Positions 55,201 through 63,538 are shown, numbered from the stretch's first letter. The stretch: DNA of 64,000 nucleotides from Mycolicibacterium flavescens (GCF_001722335.1 NZ_MIHA01000005.1:285010-349009), one strand, 5' to 3'. A program made the numbers and translations. The notes: generated from the letters alone by a model not told the origin.

Positions 55201-55634
55201 CGAGACGCATCGATCACGTCACTCGACAGCTAGCAGACTGGGGCGGAATCGACCGTGAAGGCCATTTCGGCACCACCCATGCTGTCTGTGGCTACTGCAA
55301 CGAAACCAGCTGCAGCGCGTGCAATGACGGGATGGTGGTGTGTGACTGCTGCGCCGCGCCGATCTGCAGACGATGCGTTCGCGAACCCTCAAGCGGAACG
55401 TATCTCTGCCACGCGTGCACGTCGATGCGGCCCCCAACCCGTCAGGAAGCACGTGAGCACGGGCGCCTGCTCTTTACTCGAGGCATGCTCATCGGCATCG
55501 ACCCGTTACATACCGTTGTCGTTGAGCGGGAGAAGTCCCGGTGGGAATTACATGTCGGCGAGGACGGCAGACACGCGATCGCCAACCCCTCGGTTGTCCA
55601 GTACCTGAACGATTGTCTGGCCCGGAGTGACTAA
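49206..55634 (+). CDS. giant SNF2/RapA-like helicase with three Cys-rich zinc clusters
   Basis: A 2,142-residue protein. The SNF2 core shows ADEVGLGKTIEAGLAVKEL (Walker A, about 215), DEAHRAAGYKSHKT (about 307), FLTATPVQND, IFTQHTDTVTGLLRRM and QRIGRVDRLTQ (about 595), in the RapA/HepA style. A charged helical region (about 915-975) precedes cluster 1 (eight or more Cys, about 1,055-1,095), cluster 2 (about 1,495-1,595, dense CxxC pairs) and cluster 3 (about 2,025-2,075). The clusters look like RING/B-box-type treble clefs. ATG 49206 is used although the frame is open to 48,906, because it overlaps the RecQ stop. It likely remodels DNA-protein complexes with the exonuclease-helicase partner. 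Confidence 0.85.
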   Translation: MIEKRLTEQLLENGELALTERESAALALPEHSSAVELELDGEAFTAQWNGRGRQLSGEFLTERLQDYGQVGGLLRLRLVEQVYRVQLLPPGTPSKITIAKPPPPVDRTKGAKAKRRRSTVDRQFHADSEYDWGKRSSQTIGFLSQARELLAEQLKAAGFDARELVELRLQGEELATLDDFEELLAVDVSNVDKMPHQEAVARHALSRLRGRAVLADEVGLGKTIEAGLAVKELTLRGLAKRVLILCPAPLREQWREEMRHKFDLNFEVATRGPEVQKQDKLILSLHLARSNADKLTEKPWDIVILDEAHRAAGYKSHKTRDLITSLTTACRYAFFLTATPVQNDLLELYRLVELLRPGTFTSVTDFRRQFMSGYDPRTPNDPAALRRLISSVMVRTTRAQAGVDRVVRRAVDVPITLGNREHELYALATELLRNVMRDPGDAMRRRSLALRLTASPFSMGTTALRMADRHPDPRVREVLHEVGHLAMDITASAREDRALQITQGWLREHGRVLIFTQHTDTVTGLLRRMELEGLTARSFHGSMSPTERAKTIAAFRSGEAPIMISTDAGAEGQNLQFCNCVLNYDLPWNPMRIEQRIGRVDRLTQPKDEVFVANLYAQNTIDEKVFWLLAEKLRMFELLFGQVTTILGELDESKAASFETRVMEALFAESDTKMNRLLNQLGTELVHAREKASELIAADSNMSSWMAAAFDHRKGLTKAGSSDLAPAASRRARMRQRRVQTWVRKVLKALDADIIHDTGNGDGAFITAVFNEEFEQELGGRTTMHLAFDRFGLEHHPEAELCAVGSPVFDELLGLLRVRGDMHATIPVIPDDIGPTPYRHAESIRLVRRRLVPSGSWSGQATFRATVGEAETAEHLITAEIDGHREQRLPRRPLDDGESLPPAFGTPPQVIAQFERAAIPQLESLRRQRLESVERQQALELERVTSGYRAQIAEATGEDRARLDRALRTEERRLTRRPDVRARAKVLAVTLDEDDWLIEETWAGPSGDEITLTYEWGVEPPVVDSAVSGRAIGVLALCSDMHWIDESEVTHCGSCDRSLCEACGDDAVFSACAVCGQWSCGRCRRETGGLCRTCASPQRAPQLDDEFFIAWTLGGGNVIRVGERVAELIRPDGSPPAFLVSTEDYNDSRRARLRAYARENNLPLDCGLTLRDLTARQEQNDNARVRLTSDETVLVRLSVEPAAGAAIVADAISDVPQHPDVDVSREDQFGLDLTLQKLRSEVPPPPRPAVLVTHRSEFVDFLLEAERLVREENLVQDDGSLLTHDSQTVDLCWRRPSLEDETIAEAGISDLRVTLLRRNEAVLIDAYRADKPVGQWIACPDGMSAAEQVGCYEHLRSLGAPGGRLGQQVHSIEGMVGSFPSPSECSATERDFRSVVGLVETISDTEVVPATSESLAAIEIPENREAASIPLAPPGLTRSVLARATRPFTAALRNGLEVREVWHGYGTATHIYRTFDGQPMSPLLDDTGTRSSDFGVCRDGHFYTAGTAAFCPACDSWACPSCDDVEHRASVDCPGCAHAVCRRCVSATHSVPDTSCRLCGDHACVDCGRDPDVAGCAMCERTMCGSCRVEDLCPACNQYSPATDDQTRALPRDLATDGASVLIASDKDATVALINRGNAYEQAIVRGGSVVRWRAFDRTPIDSRYRLRLAASRALKAQVVPMPEALEAEAPRTAPRVTLRSDRRFHPAWTAPALNAAARSVDGQPTPDEDLPTLLAREFPVPSRYPEGTLKAPARLRPLLVSLDQPSTTPILMRWERVGSDVAIVPAGISVVTIDGASEQETITEWRNGDHSLDWVSQCWNPVPAVRMTTDGGGVEAALVSMAGLVALGVHTSDDTAWYVIAASEHAPAATLLARSMGLGDADEVGTFTDPGEIRLSAVANATNAPHTVTPRGELKPAASGRADHSTEAAFKAWSSDATVTVPPLRVLPDAMRIALQKLVAPAQRQVLEIGASVVQNVTVHNGHEWRYEVALAPGDTDARRIDHVTRQLADWGGIDREGHFGTTHAVCGYCNETSCSACNDGMVVCDCCAAPICRRCVREPSSGTYLCHACTSMRPPTRQEAREHGRLLFTRGMLIGIDPLHTVVVEREKSRWELHVGEDGRHAIANPSVVQYLNDCLARSD

Positions 55635-55644
55635 TCGAATAGCT

Positions 55645-55665
55645 AGGAGCCCCATCCGGGGACCT
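55645..55665. terminator. hairpin between convergent genes
   Basis: CCCC (55650-55653) and GGGG (55658-55661) around ATCC, flanked by AGG and CCT, form a short GC stem in the 69-base gap between the SNF2 gene and the M4 peptidase gene. A bidirectional terminator is the likely role, though no T-run follows. Confidence 0.4.
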
Positions 55666-55703
55666 GGCACCTAAGCGATCCGGTGACCGAGACCGCCAGT
55701 CCC

Positions 55704-58700
55704 CTACATCGGCGACGCACCGATCGGCTTACCCGTCGTCAGGTCGATCCCGAAGACCTGCGATGAGCGGTCGAACGTGACCAGGTTGAAAATGTCGGCG
55801 GTGAACGTCGCCCGGGTGCCGGTGATGTCGATCTGCGGGACACCGTCCAGACCCCCCTCGAAGATCGCGGTGTTGCCGACCTGCCTACCCGTCACCGTGT
55901 CGATCACCGTCACCCGCACATTCGTCGGATATCCCGGCGCCACATAGTTGTACGTCGCCAGCAACCCGCGGGTGCCATCCGCGGTCAGGTAAACCGCCCG
56001 CTCCCCAAGCCCCGCCGTGTACGGCTGACCATTCACCGTCACGGTGCTCCCGATCTGCCGCCCGGTCGCCAGGTCGATCACCGCCGTCGACGTCAGGATC
56101 CGATAGCCACCGGTGCTGAAGTTGTACGTCGTCGACGGCGCCGTCACCACAGCACGCTTACCATCACTGGTCAACTGCACTGGCACCGTGGCGAATCCGG
56201 ACAACACCACCGGCGTGCCGATCAACGCACCGGTCGTCGTGTCGATCGTCGACACCCGCGTGATGTACTCCGAGCCGTTCAACAACTGCTGCGTCACCGT
56301 CGCGCGCTTACCGTCCGGCGCCATCAGCACACCCACCGGATTCGACGTTCCCGGATACACCACCGTCGAACCAACCTGCGTACCGGTCATCAGGTCGAAC
56401 ACCGCCGCACGCGTCCCGGTGAACGGCGACCCGGTCAACACCACCACCCTGTTGCCGTCGAAACTCATGCTCGCTCCCCGCTCGCGAGGCATCTGCCCCT
56501 CGAGCGTCACCGTCTGGCCGATCCGCAGCCCGGTCACCGTGTCCATCGCCATCAACCGGGTCGTCGTCGAAAAGCCCTCCCCCTCAACCACCATCAGCAG
56601 CAGACGCGTGCCCGCAACGTTGGGTACCACGCCCACCTCCGCGCCGACCGGCCCGACGAACGTCGTACCGATCTGCGCGCCGGTCACCGCGTTGATCACC
56701 GACACCGACGTGGTCGGCACCTCCGCCAGATCCCGCCGCACGAAAACAATCCGCGTACCGTCGGGCGAAATGACCGCCTGGCCCACATCACCCGCCTGGC
56801 TGACGCTGCTGACCTGACTCCCCGTGTCGATGTCGACGACGGTGACCCGCGTCGTCATCTCCGGTGTACCCCCGTCGATCACGGTAGTGATCAGCGCGCG
56901 ACCGTTGGCCGTCAGCGTCGGCTCCAAACCCGCTACCCCGGACACCACACCCGGCAGGTCGATCTCGGTTCCGACCACCGCGCCGGTCATGGTGTCGATG
57001 ACCGCCGCATGGGTGGCGTCCGGGTTGTACTCACTGCCCACCACCAGAATTCGCCGGCCGTCCGCGGCGACATACGCCAGGCTCCGACCCGCGAGCTCCA
57101 CAGCGCTGCCGACCTGGCGGCCGGTGGCGGTGTCGAGCACGACAACGCGTGTCACGGTCTGCCCTGACAGCACGCCACCTTCGGTCAGCACCGTGTAACG
57201 GCTGCCGTCGGCGTTGAAGCCGGGCGTGACCCGCCAGCCGCCGCCGACCACGACCGCATCTCCCACCCGGGTGCCGGTCTCGACATCGATCAGGTGAAGC
57301 TGGGTGGCACCGTCATTGAAGGTCGTGAATACCATCCGCCTACCGCTGGCATCGAACTCGAAGTTCTCCCCATAGGATGCCGCCACCTCGACCGTCGACC
57401 CGACCCGCTCGAACGTCCGCGTGTCGTACACCTGAATCTCTACCGCGTCGGACAGGGGTGTCGATGGGTCGTCGACGTTCGACGCAATCACCGCGCGCGT
57501 CCCGATCGGGTTGAACTCGGCGTACGCACCTGCGGCGAAAACCATCCTCTCACCGATTTGCTTACCAGTTGTGGTGTCGAAGAACGTGATCGCGGTCGGA
57601 TATACGTTGGCTCCCGGATCGATGATCGTGCTGGTGACAATGGCGCGGGTGCCCTCGGCGTTCAGCACGGTCTGCGACGTCATCGCATCGGGGATCGACA
57701 CTCCGCCTTTGAGGAAATCCGGGCCCGGGTCGTACGGGTTGTTGATGTCGACCTTGTTGAAGGCCTCCTTGACCGCGTCGACCTGCACCTGGGACAGACC
57801 CTCGATCTCGGCCTGCATCACCACCGCGATCCGCGCATCCACCATCGGACTCTTCGACCCGCTGACCAACATGGGAATCGCGCTGAAGAAGATCCGCGAC
57901 CAGGCCTCATCCGAAACCCCCGTGGTCGCACCGTCGTTCATCATCAGGTACGCCGCGTGGCTGAGGATCGTGCTGTTGATGTGGACGCCGCCCTGATTGG
58001 ACGACCCCCGGTACCGCTCGTCGTAGTCCTCGCGGTACTCGATTCCCGAATCCGTCCACGTCAGCGACGACGGATCGGCCATATTCCTGATCGCACCGTT
58101 GGCGAGATCCTCACCGAACAACCACTTCTCGCTGCCGGTCCCCCGCTGCGCCAGGTTTCCCAGGATGTCGGCGAACGCTTCGTTGACCGACGCCGCTTCC
58201 CCGGACTTGAGCGCGTCGCGGCCCAGGATGTTCTGCACGATGCCGTGGATGTACTCGTGACCGAACACGTCGACCGCCGCGGCCCAGTCGCCGTCCGTTC
58301 CGAAGAAGAACTGCTGGTAATTCCGGTTCCACTGCGCGTCATCGTAATCCGGGATCAGCGTGACGCGGATCGGCGTGTCACCGATACCGTCCACAGACTC
58401 GTAGTGGAGGGTGTCGCGGAAATAGTCGTAGATCTCGGCCATGTTCGCCAGCGCCGAAACCGCATCGGGCCGGATGAACGACCCGTCGGACGTGACGATG
58501 GTGCCCGGAGGAGCCTGCGTAAACAGTTGCTTGGGACCGTAGACGCTGTTGCGGTACACCGAGATCAGTCGCGATCCGTCGTAAAGCCGGTAGTTGTTGC
58601 CCTGCTTGACGACAACCAGCCCGCGCATCACACCGTCGAGGTCGGCAGCGCTGTGGAAGACCGCCGCCCCGGCGCTGTCCCAATCGGCCTCCGCGTCGAG

Positions 58701-60806
58701 CACGGTGCCGGCGTCCGGTCCGTTCGCCGCGATCACATACGTGGCACTGACGACCGGGAACACGCTGGGCGGGGTCTCCGGGATCTCGTCGGCCTCCAGA
58801 TCGGGCACAACCGGCGTCGTGAACACCGCGACCCGCCACACCAGCCGCGGCTCGCGATCCGCGTCGAGATCGTCGATCACCAACTCCGGCTCGAAGGTCA
58901 ACGTCGCGAGGAACGCGTCGGCGTCGTCGGGTGCGACGTCGTCGCCGAGCGCGGCCAGCAGCGCGGAACCGGCCGCGGCCACGGCTTCTGCGGTGGTGTC
59001 GACACCCGCAGCCGGCGTGGTGTCGATCTCGGCGATCCTGTTGTCGTAGCTGCTCATCAGGCCCCGGACTTTGCCTGTGCCGTCGGCGATCACCACGACC
59101 TCGCTGCCCGCGACCGGGACACCGTCCACGGTCGGTCGCAGCCGGTAGTAGTGCAGCGCCTGGGTCGCGTTGACGGTGAACACGCTGATGTCGTCCTCGG
59201 CGGCGAAACCCGTTGCGGCGCCCAGCAACGCGGCGACGCGGTTCAGTTCGGCCGCCGCGTCGGCGGCGTTGTGCACGGGCCCGGCGGCGAAGTCACCGCT
59301 GATGGCGTGCACCGCGCCGTCCTGCAGATGCGCGACGACGACACCGCGGTCGACGAGGTCCTGCAACTCGTCCGGGTCGAGGGTGTCGTCGGGGATGCTG
59401 TCGTCCGGGGTGACGATGACGGCGACGGTCGCGACGTTGCTCGTCGCACCGAGGTTGTCTTTGACCGTGTAGGTGAACGTGTCGCGCACGACCTCGCCGT
59501 TGGAGGTGTAGGTGATGACGCCGGTGACCGGATCGACGGTCGCGGTGCCGTACGCGGGGTCGCCGACGATCGTCACCGTGGTGACGTCGATGGTGCCGTC
59601 GACGTCAGAGTCGTTGTCCGTCACCGTGATCGTCGTCGTACCGCCCGCCACCACACCCGCGATATTGTCCCGCGCGACCGGTGCGTCGTTGATCCCGCCG
59701 ACGGTCACGATCACCGCCGCGGTGTCGGTGTGCCGCGCCCCGCCGAAGAACGACGCCAGCCCGTGCAGGTGGAACGGGTTGTGCGCCTCGCGGACCGTGT
59801 AGGTGAACGTGTCGGTGCCGGAGAAGTTCTCGTTCGGTGTGTAGGTGACGGTGCCGTCGGCGTTGAGGACGACGGTGCCGTTGGCGGCCTGGGTGATCGC
59901 GGTGATCCTCAGCGGGTCGTCGTCGACGTCGTTGCCGAGCACATCGACGGTTGTCGGGGTGTCCTCCGAGGTCGTCACGAGGTCGGCGACCGCGTCGGGG
60001 TTGGTGCTGAAGAACGTCCGGTTGACCTCGCGGCGCACCCACGCCAGCACCGCCCACAGCAGCGGCGGTTCGGCCGGCGCCGACGGACCGAGGAACGGAC
60101 GCAGCAGCGCGTCGACGAACGAGGTGGCGATCCGGGCCAGCGTGCCGGGCAGGCTCACGACCGACTGCGTGGCGGCGGGTTCGTCGACCGACAGCGACGC
60201 CGTCGTCGCGATGGTGTCGGCGACGAACGACTGCACCGGCTCGGGCTCGGACTCGACGGGTGCGGGCGGCTCCGCCGGCTCATCGGCGGACCGCCGCTCG
60301 AGGTTCGCCCCCACGGTCTGCGTGGCCGGCGGCGTCGACTCGCGTTGCCGCGTCGGGGGCTCAGGCTCCTCGGGCGGGTCGTTGTCGGCCGGGGGCTCGG
60401 GCGCTTCCGCTGTCTCGTCGTCGTCCTCGTCGGCAGTGGTGTCGGTCGACTGGCCCGCATCGTTGACCGAGGTGTCGACGCCGCCCGAGTTGCCGAGGTT
60501 CATCTCGGGGCCGTCGGCGGTGGTCTCGCTGTCGTCGTCGGCGGGCGGATCGTCGGATTCCGTCGGGACCGGGCCCTCGGGGTCTGTCGTCGTCTCCGAC
60601 GGCGCGTCCACCGCGGCGCTGTCGTTGACCCCGGCCGTGTCGTCGGCGTAGGCGAGTCCCAGCCCGTTCCCGCTGGCCACCGCGGCGCCGACACCCAACG
60701 CGACCGCCAACGCCCCGACCCGCCCGACATACCGCGCGTATCCCGGGGACCGCCCCTGCCAGTCGACTACCGAATCCGTTGCACGCCGACCGGCGGGTGG
60801 TGTCAT
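55704..60806 (-). CDS. exported M4-type metallopeptidase with cadherin-like repeats and beta-propeller
   Basis: A 1,700-residue protein. A Tat/Sec-like N terminus has a hydrophobic segment at about 28-50. Residues 55-205 are a Pro/Asp/Glu-rich linker. Two Ig/cadherin-like repeats follow (FSGTDTFTYTVRE; DTFTYTVKDNLG; about 265-470), then an FTP/PepSY-like propeptide (about 490-690). The peptidase (about 760-1,040) has the HEYIHG zinc motif near 850 and a downstream NEAFADILGN glutamate. From about 1,060 there are beta-propeller repeats of the pattern VIDTxTGxxVG. AAGGGGG precedes the ATG. It probably acts at the cell surface. Confidence 0.85.
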   Translation of the reverse strand: MTPPAGRRATDSVVDWQGRSPGYARYVGRVGALAVALGVGAAVASGNGLGLAYADDTAGVNDSAAVDAPSETTTDPEGPVPTESDDPPADDDSETTADGPEMNLGNSGGVDTSVNDAGQSTDTTADEDDDETAEAPEPPADNDPPEEPEPPTRQRESTPPATQTVGANLERRSADEPAEPPAPVESEPEPVQSFVADTIATTASLSVDEPAATQSVVSLPGTLARIATSFVDALLRPFLGPSAPAEPPLLWAVLAWVRREVNRTFFSTNPDAVADLVTTSEDTPTTVDVLGNDVDDDPLRITAITQAANGTVVLNADGTVTYTPNENFSGTDTFTYTVREAHNPFHLHGLASFFGGARHTDTAAVIVTVGGINDAPVARDNIAGVVAGGTTTITVTDNDSDVDGTIDVTTVTIVGDPAYGTATVDPVTGVITYTSNGEVVRDTFTYTVKDNLGATSNVATVAVIVTPDDSIPDDTLDPDELQDLVDRGVVVAHLQDGAVHAISGDFAAGPVHNAADAAAELNRVAALLGAATGFAAEDDISVFTVNATQALHYYRLRPTVDGVPVAGSEVVVIADGTGKVRGLMSSYDNRIAEIDTTPAAGVDTTAEAVAAAGSALLAALGDDVAPDDADAFLATLTFEPELVIDDLDADREPRLVWRVAVFTTPVVPDLEADEIPETPPSVFPVVSATYVIAANGPDAGTVLDAEADWDSAGAAVFHSAADLDGVMRGLVVVKQGNNYRLYDGSRLISVYRNSVYGPKQLFTQAPPGTIVTSDGSFIRPDAVSALANMAEIYDYFRDTLHYESVDGIGDTPIRVTLIPDYDDAQWNRNYQQFFFGTDGDWAAAVDVFGHEYIHGIVQNILGRDALKSGEAASVNEAFADILGNLAQRGTGSEKWLFGEDLANGAIRNMADPSSLTWTDSGIEYREDYDERYRGSSNQGGVHINSTILSHAAYLMMNDGATTGVSDEAWSRIFFSAIPMLVSGSKSPMVDARIAVVMQAEIEGLSQVQVDAVKEAFNKVDINNPYDPGPDFLKGGVSIPDAMTSQTVLNAEGTRAIVTSTIIDPGANVYPTAITFFDTTTGKQIGERMVFAAGAYAEFNPIGTRAVIASNVDDPSTPLSDAVEIQVYDTRTFERVGSTVEVAASYGENFEFDASGRRMVFTTFNDGATQLHLIDVETGTRVGDAVVVGGGWRVTPGFNADGSRYTVLTEGGVLSGQTVTRVVVLDTATGRQVGSAVELAGRSLAYVAADGRRILVVGSEYNPDATHAAVIDTMTGAVVGTEIDLPGVVSGVAGLEPTLTANGRALITTVIDGGTPEMTTRVTVVDIDTGSQVSSVSQAGDVGQAVISPDGTRIVFVRRDLAEVPTTSVSVINAVTGAQIGTTFVGPVGAEVGVVPNVAGTRLLLMVVEGEGFSTTTRLMAMDTVTGLRIGQTVTLEGQMPRERGASMSFDGNRVVVLTGSPFTGTRAAVFDLMTGTQVGSTVVYPGTSNPVGVLMAPDGKRATVTQQLLNGSEYITRVSTIDTTTGALIGTPVVLSGFATVPVQLTSDGKRAVVTAPSTTYNFSTGGYRILTSTAVIDLATGRQIGSTVTVNGQPYTAGLGERAVYLTADGTRGLLATYNYVAPGYPTNVRVTVIDTVTGRQVGNTAIFEGGLDGVPQIDITGTRATFTADIFNLVTFDRSSQVFGIDLTTGKPIGASPM

Positions 60807-60949
60807 GCGCGAGCCCCCTTGAGTTCATGCGGTTATTTCCGCACGCAGAAACTTACGACAGCGCGCTTCCCGAGTAATCCGGGTTTTCCCTATGGTTTTG
60901 GCCGTTCACGGGCTGCCCGACGGGTTTCGCGCAAACGTTGCCGGCCGAC
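60807..60949. other. upstream region of the M4 peptidase gene
   Basis: About 140 bases with no gene, just right of the peptidase start. It should hold the peptidase promoter on the minus strand. The adjacent IS110 scar begins at about 60,950. Confidence 0.35.
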
Positions 60950-61112
60950 ACCTACGTCTCGTGCCGCCGGCGACCTCCACTACCAGGCCCTACGCGCTCT
61001 CGGCGACCGCCTCGTCGGCATCCTGCACGGCTGCCTACACCACCGAACCCACTACGACGAACACAAAGCCTGGGCACACCGTCAATCAGGACCAAACATC
61101 CAATTCGCTTGA
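60950..61112 (+). mobile_element. IS110-family transposase C-terminal remnant
   Basis: The plus strand reads DLHYQALRALGDRLVGILHG, followed by CLHHRTHYDEHKAWAH, which is the C-terminal tail of IS110-type transposases. No upstream catalytic part is present, and the translation ends soon after. A TTGACA follows at 61,109-61,114, as often seen at IS110 3' ends. It is a scar left after deletion of the element. Confidence 0.65.
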
Positions 61113-61179
61113 CAACTTACGGTCCTGGGATGTCTAACCTGCGATGACCTTGTCGTTACGCGGCGATATCCTGGGAACG

Positions 61180-61668
61180 ATGAATGACAGCCAGCAGCAG
61201 GCGTTGACGACCCGCGAGAAAATCTTGCTCGAAGGGGAAGATGACTGGGTCAAGCTCCAACAGATCCACGACTACGTGGCCTCGGAAGACCGCAGCGCCT
61301 CCCTTTCAGAAGTGCAGCGAAGGACCCTCGCGCTGGTCCGCAGCATGGCCGAAGAAGGTGTGATTGCGCTCGGAGAACCGATCGAGCATGGCGCACGATT
61401 CAAAGACTGGGAAGTGTCGCTCGACGAAGCCGTCGCGCGACTGGCTGCCGAATACATCGACCGGTTCGATGAACGCCTGCGGTGGCCATTCATGCTGTGG
61501 GTGCGTGTCACGGATAAGGGTCGGCAGATCGGGAAAGCATATGAGCGGGTATACGCCGCGTGGCTCTCGGACCTCCGTGCACAAGGCCGCGAGTACGAGC
61601 CGCTACCAATGCACCTCGTACCGGGAGGCGGCGACCACCAGCCCGGCGCCTCCGACCCCGGGGACTAA
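61180..61668 (+). CDS. hypothetical protein with winged-helix-like fold
   Basis: A 162-residue protein starting at ATG 61180 after GGGAAC; the frame is open to 61144. The N-terminal part (LLEGEDDWVKLQQIHDYV, then RRTLALVRSMAEEGVIALGEP) looks like a winged helix. The middle contains DEAVARLAAEYIDRF and a WPFMLWVRVTDKG strand. Proteins like this occur near ESX toxin loci in mycobacteria, and an immunity role is possible but unproven. Its stop overlaps the convergent gene by four bases. Confidence 0.6.
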   Translation: MNDSQQQALTTREKILLEGEDDWVKLQQIHDYVASEDRSASLSEVQRRTLALVRSMAEEGVIALGEPIEHGARFKDWEVSLDEAVARLAAEYIDRFDERLRWPFMLWVRVTDKGRQIGKAYERVYAAWLSDLRAQGREYEPLPMHLVPGGGDHQPGASDPGD

Positions 61669-62282
61669 CCAGGGTCCTTGTGGGCGTCTTTCCGTCTCTC
61701 GTACGCGGACAGACTCGCAGTTAGAGAACGATCAACCGTCTGCGTGAGTGTGTCGACCTCGCGGGCCAGCCGTGGCCGTCGCTCCGCGCCGACAAGGACA
61801 CTCTGCTCAATCAAGCCACCTACGTTCCCCACGTTCACAACATAATTGGAGAACTGGCCCCACAGGCAGCGTCCATCGATTGTGAACCAGCCGCTCGCGC
61901 GAACTGCAACGCTACCGCTCACGTGTAAGGAAACCTTGTGGTGCATTACATGCACAGCACCCAAATCGCGTAGCGGGTAATCCGCGGCAGCCTCAACGAC
62001 TTCCTCCGCGATAGAGCATGGAAGTTGATAGAGCGCGATAATTTCACACGCGTCCCAATGACCCTGACCCGGGGCAACACGACGTAAGGCAGCTCGAGTT
62101 GCGTGCGCAGATGAGGCTAAATCCTGCATCACGGTCCAACCGGCGGGGATTTCCAGTCCGGGCAGCCAGGAAGCTAAGCCGTCGCTCGAAACTGGTGTGA
62201 CTGACCCGACGCGACGACGAATCTCCTCGGCTACAGAGGACACCCCCACCGATTGTGATGCCACCGTTGAATCTTCGAACAT
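61665..62282 (-). CDS. hypothetical protein downstream of an ESX toxin-like gene
   Basis: A 205-residue protein starting at ATG 62282, overlapping the stop of the ESX-type gene (TGATG). The sequence is alpha/beta with IPAGWTVMQDLASSAHATRAAL and a beta-rich centre (VHVMHHKVSLHVSGSVAV, FTIDGRCLWGQFSNYVV). There is no signal peptide or membrane segment. Its coupling to a toxin-like gene suggests a chaperone or immunity partner; I do not recognise the family. Confidence 0.6.
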   Translation of the reverse strand: MFEDSTVASQSVGVSSVAEEIRRRVGSVTPVSSDGLASWLPGLEIPAGWTVMQDLASSAHATRAALRRVAPGQGHWDACEIIALYQLPCSIAEEVVEAAADYPLRDLGAVHVMHHKVSLHVSGSVAVRASGWFTIDGRCLWGQFSNYVVNVGNVGGLIEQSVLVGAERRPRLAREVDTLTQTVDRSLTASLSAYERRKDAHKDPG

Positions 62283-63538
62283 CAGCTGCCGAACGCTCCC
62301 CACGGCTTGGCAAGGAACGCGAGGAAGCCACCGATGCCCGCGATAGCGGTACCCACCCCGGCCAGAATTCCCGGGTCGGGCGCAGCGGGCAGGTCGACTT
62401 GAGGCGGGTCGAGCACACTCGCGTCGGGCGCCCACGGAGGCGGGAGCCCCGGCTGCGCCTGGGTAGGCGGATGATCCACGACCGGCATCTGCGGGGGCGA
62501 TGCAATGAGAGGCGCCTCGCCCCTAGCCGGCGGTGGCGCCGCAGGAGGGATCGGAGGTGGCGGCGATTCAGGCAAGTGAACCTTCTTGGGACCGTCCACA
62601 CCAGGTGGGTATCCCACGTCCAACGTGGGCCCATGGCCGGCGCTTTCTCGAACACCGACCGTCGTGCCGTCGGGTAGGACAACCCTGTCGTAGATCTTGT
62701 CGGCGACATCCTCGGGAATTGGTACGCGCACGCCACCGTGGGAGAATCGCTCCCACAGATCGAAGATCTCGTCTTCGGTGTCGACTTCTTTGATGCCGCG
62801 CCGTTTTCCGTCGGTGAACTGTTCTAATTCCTTGGCGATCTCGCGGCCAGTGTAGGAACCGTCATCGCTGTCATACGGTTCGAGGCCACCATTACCGTCG
62901 GTCATCGGCTGTTCCGGCGGCGGGACACCCCAACTCGCTGGGATCATGTTGGCGAGCGCCACAGCTCCTTCTTGCAGCCTGGTACCGACTTGGTTGTCTT
63001 CGGACAACAGGGCGCCGGTTCGCATCGCGATGAAACTGTGATGCTCTTCGGCTTTCACTTTGCGAGCTGCGTACACGTTGCCTTCCTGGCTCGTGTAGCG
63101 GCCCCTGTCGCTCACCGAAAGGTCACTGCCGACGCGGAAATCGTCGGCTTCAGCCTCAGAAATCGCATCGACAGCGGCGGTCCAGGCTTGCCTGAGATTC
63201 TGCGCCCCCATGTTGGCGACCTTCGCCATCTCGCGCAGGTGGTCAGCAGCTCGATACACCACACCGCGATCGACGTAGGCCGACTCGAGCGCGGAGTCCG
63301 CCGCGTCACCTTCCCACGAAGTGCCGCCTGGCGCGGACGAGACTTGAACATGATCGTCGGCTGCCGACTCGATCCGGTCAGCAGCGGCTCGGTAGGTCGC
63401 AGCTGACGAAGACAGCTCGTTTATTGCGCCGATCCAGTCTTCGATTTCTGACCTCGCCGGGAGACCTACGCCAGGGCCCGAAGCGGGACCTGGGGCCGAG
63501 ACCGGTATGCGCAACAATCCGTATGGAATAGCACTCAC
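62282..63538 (-). CDS. ESX-secreted toxin-like protein
   Basis: A 418-residue protein starting at GTG 63538. The N-terminal 150 residues are a WXG100-like helical domain (SWEGDAADSALESAYVDRG). A central segment (about 240-330) reads DLWERFSHGGVRVPIP, then VVLPDGTTVGVRES and GPTLDVGYP, a pattern found at the C termini of polymorphic toxins. A long Pro-rich tail (about 335-390) and a final hydrophobic stretch (ILAGVGTAIAGIGGFLAFL) follow. Its two neighbours overlap it at both ends, so it is the centre of a three-gene operon. The toxic activity is not known. Confidence 0.65.
   Translation of the reverse strand: MSAIPYGLLRIPVSAPGPASGPGVGLPARSEIEDWIGAINELSSSAATYRAAADRIESAADDHVQVSSAPGGTSWEGDAADSALESAYVDRGVVYRAADHLREMAKVANMGAQNLRQAWTAAVDAISEAEADDFRVGSDLSVSDRGRYTSQEGNVYAARKVKAEEHHSFIAMRTGALLSEDNQVGTRLQEGAVALANMIPASWGVPPPEQPMTDGNGGLEPYDSDDGSYTGREIAKELEQFTDGKRRGIKEVDTEDEIFDLWERFSHGGVRVPIPEDVADKIYDRVVLPDGTTVGVRESAGHGPTLDVGYPPGVDGPKKVHLPESPPPPIPPAAPPPARGEAPLIASPPQMPVVDHPPTQAQPGLPPPWAPDASVLDPPQVDLPAAPDPGILAGVGTAIAGIGGFLAFLAKPWGAFGS

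Noticed and set aside
57294..61112. Open + strand frame of 1,272 codons opposite the M4 peptidase gene
   Set aside because: It is antisense to a gene with clear domains and is dominated by Arg, Gly, Val and His. Only its last part, an IS110 tail after 60,950, is real homology.
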